Source of the DNA: Cytobacillus horneckiae
GTDB lineage: Bacteria > Bacillota > Bacilli > Bacillales > Cytobacillaceae
Assembly: GCF_002835735.1 (NCBI RefSeq)
Contig: NZ_PISD01000034.1
Span: 1 to 64,000 of the forward strand
DNA length: 64,000 bases
Reading direction: 5' to 3'
A program made the translations under genes and the position numbers. The notes beneath the pieces are model-generated. The model was not told the DNA's origin, did not search any database, and worked only from the letters and a program-made list of their open reading frames with translations. Shown here in pieces: positions 43,292-52,293 of this stretch. How positions within the stretch are numbered: position 1 is the stretch's first letter; the number at the start of each line of letters is the position of its first letter.

Positions 43292-44026
43292 TTACATATA
43301 CCATAATAAATTTTGTTCCATTACCTTTCCTTGCTTGCTCTCCGTTGACTCCACCTTCCATTGGCCCGCTTGATTATTTACTTTGTATACGATATTCGTG
43401 CCATCCTTCTTTTTAAAAAGAATATAACCATGCTTGCCTTTTATATAGGTTACAGGGTTAATAACATTTTTATATGGAGGTGTAACATCAGGAGTTAATT
43501 CTTTTGTGATAATCTCAGCTACTATATTTGCAAGGCTTTCATTTTCCGGATTTTTTTCCGCGAAATAATGAAGTTGTTTACTATTATATTTATTGTATGA
43601 TCTTAACTTAAGGCGAAATGATTTTTGTATATCTGATAATGCTTTTTTGTAGAATTTATGAACCTCTTTTTCCTCTTTATCTCCTTTATGCTTAAATGAG
43701 AGTGATTTTATCTGAAGAGGATTCACATCAAGCTTAATTGTTTCCTTACCGTAAGGGGGATTATGCGCTGCTTCAAAGGTTTGAACCTCAACAGTGACGA
43801 TAAAATGATAGCCGCCTTGCTCAATCCTTTTTATTTTTTTGATTGTGCTGTCATATAGCCCATATTGTTTACTATATCCATAGTAATCAGCTACAGCGAG
43901 GGATATAGCTGGGTCGATTGCTGTCAATAAAGTATCTGAAAGGAGCTTTTCATCTATCACGCCTTTTGCCTTAACTGGTTGTATAAAGAGAAAACTAATA
44001 ATCAAAACAATTATTAACTTTTTCAT
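43292..44026 (-). CDS. DUF3888-domain secreted protein
   Basis: A 244-residue protein with a signal peptide (MKKLIIVLIISFLFIQPVKA). The first half carries a DUF3888-like domain (DEKLLSDTLLTAIDPAISLAVADYYGY and YHFIVTVEVQTFEAAHNPPYG). The second half is a basic region ending in a beta-rich stretch (YILFKKKDGTNIVYKVNNQAG). It is probably exported or surface-located. Function unknown. The ribosome binding site AAAGGAGAGCAGCAA is clear. No partner gene is obvious. Confidence 0.78.
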   Translation of the reverse strand: MKKLIIVLIISFLFIQPVKAKGVIDEKLLSDTLLTAIDPAISLAVADYYGYSKQYGLYDSTIKKIKRIEQGGYHFIVTVEVQTFEAAHNPPYGKETIKLDVNPLQIKSLSFKHKGDKEEKEVHKFYKKALSDIQKSFRLKLRSYNKYNSKQLHYFAEKNPENESLANIVAEIITKELTPDVTPPYKNVINPVTYIKGKHGYILFKKKDGTNIVYKVNNQAGQWKVESTESKQGKVMEQNLLWYM

Positions 44027-44101
44027 TTGCTGCTCTCCTTTCCGATATATTGTTAAATTAGTCTCCCCAGAAGGAAATGAAAATAAATGGGATTAGTTAA
44101 T

Positions 44102-44293
44102 ATGAAAAAAATACCATTTATATTACTGGCTAATTGGGGTCAAAGTATTGGAATTCATTTCTTTATAATTTTTAAAGTGATATTTTGGTCCATGCGTGAG
44201 CGGATAAAACTTATAGCCACTATAAATGACAATGAGAATAAGGGGGGCCTTGTAGATGATTTAAAACTAGTGTTAAAGTCCATATCGAAATGA
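44102..44293 (+). CDS. Doubtful small ORF
   Basis: A 63-codon open frame starting ATG 44102 with a hydrophobic first half (IPFILLANWGQSIGIHFFIIF) and a charged tail. The upstream sequence has no good ribosome binding site, and no homologue is recognised. It may be a chance ORF or a gene remnant. It is listed because it fills part of a gene-free stretch. Confidence 0.2.
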   Translation: MKKIPFILLANWGQSIGIHFFIIFKVIFWSMRERIKLIATINDNENKGGLVDDLKLVLKSISK

Positions 44294-44436
44294 GGAAATA
44301 AAATAGAAGAGATTTATTGGAGGAAATTTCGATAGCTAACCTTCTTTATAAACAATAAATACTTATCTACCACCTTAACCTTTCCCGGGAAATTTTGTCG
44401 AACATTGGAGAAATTTGGAGGTGACAGGCACCTCCG
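44294..44436. other. Spacer with short dispersed motif, copy 2
   Basis: No gene is seen. At 44395-44434 it carries TTGTCGAACATTGGAGAA followed by ATTTGGAGGTGACAGGCACC. The piece GGAGGTG-ACAGG-CACCTCC forms a 7-bp hairpin. It is related to the motif at 29236-29262. Without a T run it is a poor terminator for the minus-strand operon ending at 44437. Confidence 0.5.
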
Positions 44437-45624
44437 TTATTTTTGGTCCATTTGGGTGACGATTTGTTTGCCGATTTCTATGGATGCGGTGGCTGCTGGT
44501 GATGGTGCATTTAGGACATGGATGGATCGTTTGCTTGGGAGGATGTAGAAATCATCAACGAGGGATCCATCGTCTTTTAATGCTTGGGCTCTTACGCCTG
44601 CTGGACCGGGAATTAAGTCATCGGCTTGAATTTCAGGCATGAGCTTTTGTACGTTTTTTAAAAAGAGCTTTTTAGAGGCAGATCGAATCATTTCATCCAT
44701 GCCTTCCTTCATATACTGGCTGGCCAGCTTCCAAAAGCCTTTATAGCCTAGTACTTCCACTAAATCCGGCAAATGAATATCTGTCTTCCTGTAGCCCTCC
44801 CGCTTAAAGCCAAGCACCGCGTTTGGACCAACATCAACTGCGCCGCCAATCATTCTTGTAAAGTGAACGCCAAGGAATGGGAAATTCGGATTTGGCACTG
44901 GATAAATAAGATTTTTAACCAATCCTCTCTTTTCTTCCTTTAGTTGATAATACTCTCCTCTAAAGGGAATAATCTTCATATCTGTTAATAAATTTGCCCT
45001 CTTAGCCACTCGGTCAGAATGGAGACCGCCACAATTAATATAAAAAGCGCATTTGATATCACCTTTATTTGTCGAAATGACAGCCTCTCCTTCAGTTTCT
45101 GTGACAGAAAGCACTTCGTGATTAAATAGAAGCTCTCCACCTTTTTCAATAATGATTTCTGCCATTTTTTCCGAAACTTGCTTATAGTTAACAATCCCTG
45201 CCATTGGCACATGAATCGCTTGTTTTCCATTTACATATGGCTCAATTTCCAAAAGCTCTGATTTATCGATCAACCGGATATCCAGACCATTATCGATACC
45301 TCTTTTATATAAGTTATCAAGCAGAGGCAGCTCCTCATCCTCACTGGCAACAATCACCTTCCCGCAAATATCTACTTCAAGCCCGTATTCTTCACAAAAG
45401 GATCTCATCGTCTGGCTTCCTTTTTTCGCTAACCTTGCTTTCTCACTGCCCGGTTTATAATAGATTCCTGAATGGATGACACCGCTATTATGACCGGTTT
45501 GATGAGCAGCCACATGACTTTCTTTTTCAATAATCGCTAACTTTATTTGAGGGTGCTGGATTAGCAGTTCCATACCAACAGACAATCCAACAATTCCTCC
45601 ACCAATGATTATATAATCGTACAT
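44437..45624 (-). CDS. lhgO: L-2-hydroxyglutarate oxidase family FAD enzyme
   Basis: A 395-residue DAO-family flavoprotein. The N-terminal FAD motif is DYIIIGGGIVGLSVGMELL, then SHVAAHQTGHNSGVIHSGIYYKPGS (a hallmark of LhgO/L2HGDH enzymes) and the C-terminal GPAGVRAQALKDDGSLVDDF with VLNAPSPAATASIEIG. It oxidises L-2-hydroxyglutarate to 2-oxoglutarate, passing electrons to the membrane quinone pool in characterised bacteria. The start is the ATG at 45624, 7 nt after GGAGG. It is the last gene of the TAXI-TRAP/GntR/GlcDF operon, 16 bp after glcF. Confidence 0.87.
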   Translation of the reverse strand: MYDYIIIGGGIVGLSVGMELLIQHPQIKLAIIEKESHVAAHQTGHNSGVIHSGIYYKPGSEKARLAKKGSQTMRSFCEEYGLEVDICGKVIVASEDEELPLLDNLYKRGIDNGLDIRLIDKSELLEIEPYVNGKQAIHVPMAGIVNYKQVSEKMAEIIIEKGGELLFNHEVLSVTETEGEAVISTNKGDIKCAFYINCGGLHSDRVAKRANLLTDMKIIPFRGEYYQLKEEKRGLVKNLIYPVPNPNFPFLGVHFTRMIGGAVDVGPNAVLGFKREGYRKTDIHLPDLVEVLGYKGFWKLASQYMKEGMDEMIRSASKKLFLKNVQKLMPEIQADDLIPGPAGVRAQALKDDGSLVDDFYILPSKRSIHVLNAPSPAATASIEIGKQIVTQMDQK

Positions 45625-45640
45625 CCTGTATCCTCCATTT

Positions 45641-46900
45641 CTACTCAATCCCGCAAGCTTCAGCAAGCACTTCAATTATATGAGCCACCCTAACTTTAGA
45701 CGCTAGCCCTTCCCTCTTTACACCAAGGCACATTTGTAAATGGCAGCCTGGATTGGAAGTCACAATCATCTCAGGTACAACTTTTTTAACATTCTCCATT
45801 TTTTCATCAAGAATCTCCATTGATTCATCATAATGAAAGATATTATATGTACCTGCTGAACCACAGCACATATCCCCTGCCGGCAAAGGAACATAATTAA
45901 TTTTTGGAATAGACTGCAATAAATGAATCGGGTCTGTTGTTACTTTTTGAACATTAGTTAAATGACAAGAAGGCTGATAAGTAACTCTTCTATTAAGTTC
46001 CTTCTTGAATTGGAGATTAAGCTTACTTAAGATCACACTTACATCTTTATTTTTATCAGTAAATCTCTTTGCTCTTTCAGACCACTCTGAATCATTCTTT
46101 AAGAGCACATCGTACTCAACCAGCATCGCTCCGCAACCGCCGATGCTGTTAACTATATAATCAAAGTTTCCTTTTTCAAAAGCAGCGATATTTTTTTTTG
46201 CGAGCTTTCTGGTTGTCTCTGTATCACCATCATGATTCTGCAGCGCACCACAGCATGTTTGTTCCTTAATGACTGTTACTTCACAGCCTGCATATTGTAA
46301 AAGCTTGATACTTAAATCATTGATTTTTGCAAAAAACACATCCATAATGCAGCCGGTAAAAAAAGCTATACTTGCTTTTTTCTCGCCATTCGGGCTAAGA
46401 ACAGATGCTCTTAATTTTTTGTCCGGCTTTTCAATTTTTGGCGTGATTTCTTCAAATGCCTGAAGTTGTTCCGGCAAGACTTTAAGTAATTTCATCTTCC
46501 TTGCCAATTTATCCACGCCCATACTTTGATAAATTCTAAGCGATGCAGTCATTGCCCCTAATATTGTTTTATTTGGCAATCCCTTTTGCATTGCAAGCCT
46601 GCTAGCTAGTGGACTGGTCTCCTGCTCTGCCTTCACTTCTTTAAACGATTCCAAAATTTTTCCGTATTGAACATTTGTTGGACAGGCTGTTTCACACGCC
46701 CTGCATCCTAAACATAAATCCATTGATTCTTCTATCTCATTTATAGATATTTTACCTTCGGAAGCCATTTGTACTAGATTTATGCGGCCCCTGGGGGAAT
46801 GGCTTTCCTTTCCCATCGTTGAATAGGTTGGACAAGCAGGTAGACAATAGCCGCATTGCACACAATCAAAAGTTTCCTTATATGCAAGTTTACTAGTCAT
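45641..46900 (-). CDS. glcF: Glycolate-oxidase-type iron-sulfur subunit (GlcF)
   Basis: A 419-residue protein with two [4Fe-4S] motifs near the N-terminus (CVQCGYCLPACP and CLGCRACETACP) and two cysteine-rich CCG domains (EQTCCGALQNHDGD and MCCGSAGTYN). This is the GlcF/LldE-type electron-transfer partner of a GlcD flavoprotein. Its start (ATG 46900, or TTG one codon earlier) overlaps the glcD end by 8 bp, so the two are co-translated. It would hand electrons from 2-hydroxy-acid oxidation to the respiratory chain. Confidence 0.88.
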   Translation of the reverse strand: MTSKLAYKETFDCVQCGYCLPACPTYSTMGKESHSPRGRINLVQMASEGKISINEIEESMDLCLGCRACETACPTNVQYGKILESFKEVKAEQETSPLASRLAMQKGLPNKTILGAMTASLRIYQSMGVDKLARKMKLLKVLPEQLQAFEEITPKIEKPDKKLRASVLSPNGEKKASIAFFTGCIMDVFFAKINDLSIKLLQYAGCEVTVIKEQTCCGALQNHDGDTETTRKLAKKNIAAFEKGNFDYIVNSIGGCGAMLVEYDVLLKNDSEWSERAKRFTDKNKDVSVILSKLNLQFKKELNRRVTYQPSCHLTNVQKVTTDPIHLLQSIPKINYVPLPAGDMCCGSAGTYNIFHYDESMEILDEKMENVKKVVPEMIVTSNPGCHLQMCLGVKREGLASKVRVAHIIEVLAEACGIE

Positions 46901-48308
46901 CAACTAGCACTAACCTTTGGTCTTTTGAATCTGGGAAGATTTTTCCCGGATTCATAATATTCAGCGGGTCCCATGCAGTCTTCATTCTTTTCATCATCTC
47001 TAACCCAGCTCCCCCCAACTCCATCTCCATGAAAGGTGTTTTCATCGTTCCAATTCCATGTTCACCTGAAAGGGTACCCCCAAGCTCTATTGCTGTAGAG
47101 AAGATTTCTGTAACCGCTTGTTCGACCCTTTTCATCTCAGCTTTGTCCCGCTTATCGGCAATAATATTTGGATGTAGATTTCCGTCTCCTGCGTGGCCAA
47201 AAACGACCAAATCAATATCATATTTTGTTTTTATTTCCTTTAGGCGCTTGAACATTTCCGGGATTTTACTTCTTGGAATGGTGGCATCCTCTGAAATTTT
47301 TGTTGGCTTTTTTCTTACTATAGCTGGTGAAACAAGCTTTCTTGCTTTCCAAAGCTTCGCAGCAGATTCACTATCTGTAGCTATTTTTACTTCTCTTGCA
47401 CCGACATCAAGACAGACCTTTTCTACCTGATGACATTCATCCTGAATGGCAAGCGGATGACCATCTAACTCTATTAAGATGATTGCATCCACATCTGTCG
47501 GCAGCCCGATAGGTTCATAGTCTTCAACTGCTTCAATAGAAAACTGGTCCATGATTTCCATTTTTGATGGCAAAATACCGGAAGTTAAGACAGAGGATAT
47601 CGCTCTACCCGCATCAACAATATCATCAAAAATAACCATCATCGTTTGCGTAGCCTGCGGCCTTGGTATTAACTGCAAAATTGCTTCAGTAATAATTCCC
47701 AATGTCCCTTCAGACCCAACAATTAACTTAGTTAAGTCATACCCGGTTACATTTTTTATTGTTCGGCCACCTGTTCGAATAATATCACCTTGTGGTGTGA
47801 CAATTTCCAGCCCAAGGACATAATCTTTTGTTACACCGTACTTTAACCCTCTTGGCCCACCTGCGTTTTCTGCAAGGTTCCCACCAATTGTAGAAACATG
47901 TGCACTGCTGGGATCGGGAGGATACATCAGCCCGAATTCACGGGCGGCTCTATCGATTTCTGCCGTTATTACCCCAGGAGAAACGATTGCAACCGTATCA
48001 TCACGATCGATGGTCAATTTTTGATTCCATAGTGAAAAATCTAACACAATACCTCCATAGACAGGTAAAGGGCCACCGCTTAAGCTCGTCCCCCTTCCTC
48101 TAGGATAGATCGGAACCTTCCACCTATTTGCTGTTTTAACAATTCCTGATACCTCTTCTGTAGACAAGGGCTGTAAAACAAGATCAGGGAGATATGAACC
48201 AAATGATCCATCATATGCGTACGAAACTAAATCCGCTTTCTCAGTCAAAATCCTCTTTTCCGACTTTATCATGCTTTTGATCTGATTAAGCATTTCCTCG
48301 GTCACCAT
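46893..48308 (-). CDS. glcD: FAD-linked 2-hydroxy acid dehydrogenase (GlcD family)
   Basis: A 471-residue VAO-type flavoprotein. The FAD-binding domain has YPRGRGTSLSGGPLPVYGG and PPDPSSAHVSTIGGNLAENAGGPRG in family terms. The FAD_oxidase_C domain has VVFGHAGDGNLHPNI (metal ligands) and the C-terminal SGEHGIG and NPGKIFP blocks. Family members oxidise glycolate, D-lactate or D-2-hydroxyglutarate and cannot be separated by these motifs. Operon partners are GlcF and LhgO. The ATG follows GAAGGTGCCATC. Together with a GntR regulator it fits an inducible 2-hydroxy acid catabolic unit. Confidence 0.88.
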   Translation of the reverse strand: MVTEEMLNQIKSMIKSEKRILTEKADLVSYAYDGSFGSYLPDLVLQPLSTEEVSGIVKTANRWKVPIYPRGRGTSLSGGPLPVYGGIVLDFSLWNQKLTIDRDDTVAIVSPGVITAEIDRAAREFGLMYPPDPSSAHVSTIGGNLAENAGGPRGLKYGVTKDYVLGLEIVTPQGDIIRTGGRTIKNVTGYDLTKLIVGSEGTLGIITEAILQLIPRPQATQTMMVIFDDIVDAGRAISSVLTSGILPSKMEIMDQFSIEAVEDYEPIGLPTDVDAIILIELDGHPLAIQDECHQVEKVCLDVGAREVKIATDSESAAKLWKARKLVSPAIVRKKPTKISEDATIPRSKIPEMFKRLKEIKTKYDIDLVVFGHAGDGNLHPNIIADKRDKAEMKRVEQAVTEIFSTAIELGGTLSGEHGIGTMKTPFMEMELGGAGLEMMKRMKTAWDPLNIMNPGKIFPDSKDQRLVLVDD

Positions 48309-48329
48309 GATGGCACCTTCCTTCAGTAT

Positions 48330-49025
48330 TTACTTGGTATTTCTTAATTTTTTGCTTACATTCTGTAAATGTATATTCATATGCATTCTCGCTTTTTCTA
48401 CATCCTGCATTTCTATCGCTACATATATATTTTCATGTTCCAAATAAACACTCTCACGCTTTCGTTGCAACCCGATATTTTTTTGCAGGGAAAAATCAAC
48501 TGCTTTGCGATACAAATCTGCAATATTATCCATTACACCAATCATGAAGCTATTTTTTGTAGCTGAAATCATATGCTTATGAAAGTCAACATCGGCCTGC
48601 ACACCTACCTCTTTTGGATCGGTTAGGGTTTGTTCCAGCCCTTTCAATGCTGCCTTCATCTTTTCTAGATCGGATTCATCTCGGCGCTTAGCAGCAAGGG
48701 CAGCTGCTTGTGTTTCCATAATGATTCTCATCTCTAATAATTCAAACACTTCTTCTAAAGGAATATATTTCAATGTTAAACGATCCATCATATCAACAAG
48801 GTGAAGCTCCTTGACATAGCTTCTGCCTCCTTGCCGGGATTCAATAATGCCACTTGCAGACAGGACGCTTAAAGCCTCGCGAACAGGCGCTCGACTTACT
48901 CCGAACATTTTGGCCAACTCATTCTCCGAAGGTAGTGGTTTATTAGGTGGAAACTCTTGACTCTTAATCATTTCATTTAATTGATCCAACACCTGTGCCG
49001 AGATTTTCTTCCGCTCTATTTTCAT
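48330..49025 (-). CDS. GntR-family (FadR subgroup) regulator of the operon
   Basis: A 231-residue regulator. The winged helix includes NKPLPSENELAKMFGVSRAPVREAL and SGIIESRQGGRSYV. The all-helical FCD effector domain carries the Asp/His metal or ligand site in ADVDFHKHMISATKN. This subgroup, including LutR and GlcC, senses organic acids such as lactate and glycolate. It lies 5 bp behind the permease gene within the operon, so it is autoregulated. A palindrome over the operon promoter (52081-52099) is its probable operator. Confidence 0.9.
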   Translation of the reverse strand: MKIERKKISAQVLDQLNEMIKSQEFPPNKPLPSENELAKMFGVSRAPVREALSVLSASGIIESRQGGRSYVKELHLVDMMDRLTLKYIPLEEVFELLEMRIIMETQAAALAAKRRDESDLEKMKAALKGLEQTLTDPKEVGVQADVDFHKHMISATKNSFMIGVMDNIADLYRKAVDFSLQKNIGLQRKRESVYLEHENIYVAIEMQDVEKARMHMNIHLQNVSKKLRNTK

Positions 49026-49030
49026 ACTAT

Positions 49031-51007
49031 TTATGCCCCTTTTACATTAATTTCTGCACCTCTATTTTTACGAGTTCTTATATGATGAACAAGGTAGACT
49101 GATAAACATATAACTAATCCCGAAATGTCAGTTATCAATCCTGGCTTTATTAAAAGAAGTGCCCCCGCAAAAAATAAAACTCGCTCTGCAATCCATAACT
49201 TTGCATTTAAGAAATTACCTAAAGCAACAGCCAAAGCATAGACGCCTAAAGTACTTGTTAATATTACAAGTATAACAGAAATGGCAGATATTTCTTCTCC
49301 ATCCGGTGTCTGCATTAGTAAAATTGGATTGTAAGCAATCATAAAAGGGATAATGAAACCCGCTAACGACAGCCTTAATGCTTCCCAGGAAGTTTTCATT
49401 GCATTTGCCCCTGCAATGCCAGCTGCTGTATACGACGCTAAAGCTACAGGAGGTGTGATGTTGGATAAAGCACCAAACCAAAAAACAAAGAAATGAGCAG
49501 CCAATGGATTAACCCCTGCTTCCACTAATGCTGGTGCAGCCGTCACGGCAACAACTATATAAAGAGCTGTAGAAGGCAATCCCATACTTAATACGATACA
49601 AGTCAACATGACCACAATTAATATGAGCCAAAGCTGGCCGCCAGTTAGATCAACAATATTAAATGCAAGCGTTGAACCGATACCAGTCATTGTCACAACA
49701 CAAATAATGATACCAATCGCAGCACAGGCAATCCCTACTTGAATGGTTCCTTTACCGCCATCCACAAAAGCTTCAATTACTTTTCTAAGTGTAATCCTCG
49801 TCGATTTATCCTTTGTTAACCAACTCGCTACAATCACAGATCCAATCCCGGCAAATCCTGCAAATAATGCTGTTTTCCCCATTAACAATGTGCCTATGAC
49901 AACAAGAATAGGGATGATTAACACACCGCGTTCTTTTAGAACTTGTAGTACATCTGGAATATTCTCCTTGCTTATTCCTTTTAAGCCTTGCTTTTTTGCC
50001 TCGATATCAATGGCAAATATTAATGCTATATAATAAAGAAAACTTGGAATGATGGCTGCGATGATGACCGTGGTATATGAAATACCGAGAAAACCTGCCA
50101 TAATGAAAGCGGCCGCTCCCATGATTGGCGGCATAATCATTCCACCTGTCGAGGCTGCTGCCTCTACTGCTCCTGCAAATTTAGGTTTTAAGCCGATTGA
50201 TTTCATTAATGGAATCGTAAACGCGCCTGTAGTAGCTACATTGGCAACCGCGCTGCCGCTTAATGAACCAGTAAGCGCACTTGAAAGGACAGCTACTTGC
50301 GCTGGGCCGCCGCGTTTTCGGCCAGCTATAGCTAATGCCAAATCATTAAATAACTGAGTCGCACCACTAGCTGATAAAAAAGCTCCAAATAAAATAAACA
50401 TAACAATAAACGTTGATGCAGTTGACAATGTTAAACCTAGAATACCTTCAGTTGTCATATATAGACGATAAAGCAATCGTTCTAAAGAAAAGCCTGCATG
50501 ACCAAATATCCAAGGAAACGCTGTCCCAAATAAAGCATAAATAACAGCAGCTCCGCAAAGAATCGGAATAAATAATCCTACAGCACGCCTTGCTGCTTCA
50601 AACAACACAACAATTGTAATGGCTGCAAAAATATAATCCATCATAATTGGCTGTGAACCGCGATCAACGTGAATAACTGTATAGTTTAAAAACAAATAAC
50701 CGATTCCCAAGATAGATAATATGACAAAAATATAATCAACGACTGTAAATCGTTCTTGTTTTGATGATTTCGTAGCTGGATACAACAAAAATGTTAAAAC
50801 GAGTAAGAAACCAAGAAAGATGAGATTCCGATAGATTTCTTGAATATTAGATAGACCATTTGAATAAACGGAAAATACTGACAACAAAACAGCTATTAAA
50901 GCAACGACTTTCATATATGGTCCTGTTAGCGACCTCATTCCCCCGCCTGCCTCTTTATCCAGGTTTGTTGGCGGTGTTGTAACAGCATCCCCTTTTACGT
51001 TTGACAT
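49031..51007 (-). CDS. TRAP transporter fused permease (4TM/12TM, TAXI type)
   Basis: A 658-residue membrane protein with about 16-18 segments. The small (DctQ-like) and large (DctM-like) TRAP subunits are fused, as in TAXI-type systems. Blocks include GAFLSASGATQLFNDLALAIAGRKRGGPAQVAVLSSALTGSLSGSAVAN and MGLPSTALYIVVAVTAAPALVEAGVNPLAAHFFVFW, both hallmarks in family terms. It imports an organic acid with Na+ or H+, together with the receptor encoded 12 bp upstream. The ATG follows AAGGAGGGGATGTC. Confidence 0.92.
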   Translation of the reverse strand: MSNVKGDAVTTPPTNLDKEAGGGMRSLTGPYMKVVALIAVLLSVFSVYSNGLSNIQEIYRNLIFLGFLLVLTFLLYPATKSSKQERFTVVDYIFVILSILGIGYLFLNYTVIHVDRGSQPIMMDYIFAAITIVVLFEAARRAVGLFIPILCGAAVIYALFGTAFPWIFGHAGFSLERLLYRLYMTTEGILGLTLSTASTFIVMFILFGAFLSASGATQLFNDLALAIAGRKRGGPAQVAVLSSALTGSLSGSAVANVATTGAFTIPLMKSIGLKPKFAGAVEAAASTGGMIMPPIMGAAAFIMAGFLGISYTTVIIAAIIPSFLYYIALIFAIDIEAKKQGLKGISKENIPDVLQVLKERGVLIIPILVVIGTLLMGKTALFAGFAGIGSVIVASWLTKDKSTRITLRKVIEAFVDGGKGTIQVGIACAAIGIIICVVTMTGIGSTLAFNIVDLTGGQLWLILIVVMLTCIVLSMGLPSTALYIVVAVTAAPALVEAGVNPLAAHFFVFWFGALSNITPPVALASYTAAGIAGANAMKTSWEALRLSLAGFIIPFMIAYNPILLMQTPDGEEISAISVILVILTSTLGVYALAVALGNFLNAKLWIAERVLFFAGALLLIKPGLITDISGLVICLSVYLVHHIRTRKNRGAEINVKGA

Positions 51008-51019
51008 GACATCCCCTCC

Positions 51020-52036
51020 TTATTTCGCCTCCGGTGGAATTAATTCTTCAGGAATACTTAATCCCGCTTCTTTAAAATATCTATACGCTCCTGCATGTAG
51101 AGGTACCGAAACACCATCCAATGCAGTATCGAGCTTCATTTCTTTTGCTGAATTATGTACTTCGTACATCTCATCTAAATTTTCATAAAGAGTCTTAGTT
51201 AAAATATATATCGTTTCTTCATCAATATCTTTTGTTGTTGATAAAAGATTAGGCTGGGCAATGGTTAAAATATCTTCATCTACCCTCGGATAAGTACCAC
51301 CAGGTATAACAAAACGATACCAGCTATTAGAAACTTGATTAATGGCTTCTAATTGTTCATCTGTCACTTCTAAAATGCTTGCTTTTACATTACTTGCATA
51401 CATATCTGTAATTGCAGAAATTGGTATTCCAGCAGGTAAAGATCCGCCATCAAGCCTGCCATCCCTCATTGCAGAAACGGTATCGTTATAGCCTAAATAC
51501 TCTGGACTGATGTCATTTTTAGATAAGTTTAATCCATCCATCATGACAATCGTCGACTGCTCTGTACCGCTTGCTTGCGGTCCAACAGAAAATCTGCTTC
51601 CGGCGATATCTGATATATCTCCTGTTTCTATTTTGTTATCCATTAGTACAAAGTGCTCAACATTTGGCCATAGCATTGATACGGTTCGAAGATCTTTATA
51701 TGGCTTGCCGGCAAATGTATCATCGCCAGCATAAGCCTGTGATGATATTAACCCTTGAAGTATGGCCAAATGTGCCTCCCCATCGCGCAATAGTTCAATA
51801 TTTTCTATTGATCCTGCAGATGATTGCCCGCTTGCCTGAATATTTTCAGCTTTTAAATGATAACTCCAAATATTGGCCATCCCTACGCCGATAGGATAAT
51901 ATGTACCCCCAGTTGAAGCAGTGGCAACGGAAAGAAACTTTTTATCTTTATTTTCAGCTGCGGTTGTTACGCCAAGCACTGTTAATAAAACCAATGTTAC
52001 TAAAGATAAAATAATCCTCCATTTTTTATTAATCAT
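51020..52036 (-). CDS. TAXI-family TRAP solute-binding receptor
   Basis: A 338-residue protein with an N-terminal signal or anchor (RIILSLVTLVLLTVLGVTTAA) and the TAXI signature SVATASTGGTYYPIGVGMANIWSYH in family terms, followed by GSIENIELLRDGEAHLAILQG and the later VPLHAGAYRYFKEAGL block. It captures the substrate outside the membrane and delivers it to the fused permease. No lipobox Cys is seen, so it is anchored by its N-terminal helix or released. The start is the ATG at 52036. It is the first gene of the operon. Confidence 0.92.
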   Translation of the reverse strand: MINKKWRIILSLVTLVLLTVLGVTTAAENKDKKFLSVATASTGGTYYPIGVGMANIWSYHLKAENIQASGQSSAGSIENIELLRDGEAHLAILQGLISSQAYAGDDTFAGKPYKDLRTVSMLWPNVEHFVLMDNKIETGDISDIAGSRFSVGPQASGTEQSTIVMMDGLNLSKNDISPEYLGYNDTVSAMRDGRLDGGSLPAGIPISAITDMYASNVKASILEVTDEQLEAINQVSNSWYRFVIPGGTYPRVDEDILTIAQPNLLSTTKDIDEETIYILTKTLYENLDEMYEVHNSAKEMKLDTALDGVSVPLHAGAYRYFKEAGLSIPEELIPPEAK

Positions 52037-52060
52037 TAGCCTCCCATCCTCTCTTTCAAT

Positions 52061-52075
52061 ATGTAAGCGTTTCAA
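52061..52075 (-). promoter_or_regulatory. cre-like sequence in the leader of the TAXI operon
   Basis: The plus strand reads ATGTAAGCGTTTCAA, a cre-like half-palindrome that is one base shorter than consensus. CcpA control would fit a catabolic operon but the match is imperfect. Confidence 0.3.
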
Positions 52076-52080
52076 CAAAG

Positions 52081-52118
52081 TTGTATTACAAGTATACAAG
52101 ATTTGCACAAAATTTCAA
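52081..52118 (-). promoter_or_regulatory. Operon promoter overlapped by a GntR-type palindrome
   Basis: On the minus strand TTGAAA, 16 nt, TATACT (52118-52091). The -10 lies inside TTGTATTACAAGTATACAA (52081-52099), an inverted repeat TTGTAT-N7-ATACAA. A repressor bound there would block the promoter; the GntR protein of the operon is the natural candidate. Confidence 0.65.
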
Positions 52119-52293
52119 TAAATAATTCTAATAATTATTTATTTTTTATAAATTCGTATTGTTTTCAATCGTTTTATTAAACTGTTATCTGCAATCAGTC
52201 TCATTTTTTTGTTGATTGTTGAAACTATCGCTCATTGTAATCGTATAGTAAGGAGACACTTATAGATGCAACATTAGAAAGGGGTATATATAT

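Noticed and set aside
49215-50357. ORFs opposite or out of frame with the TRAP permease
   Set aside because: Shadows of the permease gene with no independent evidence.
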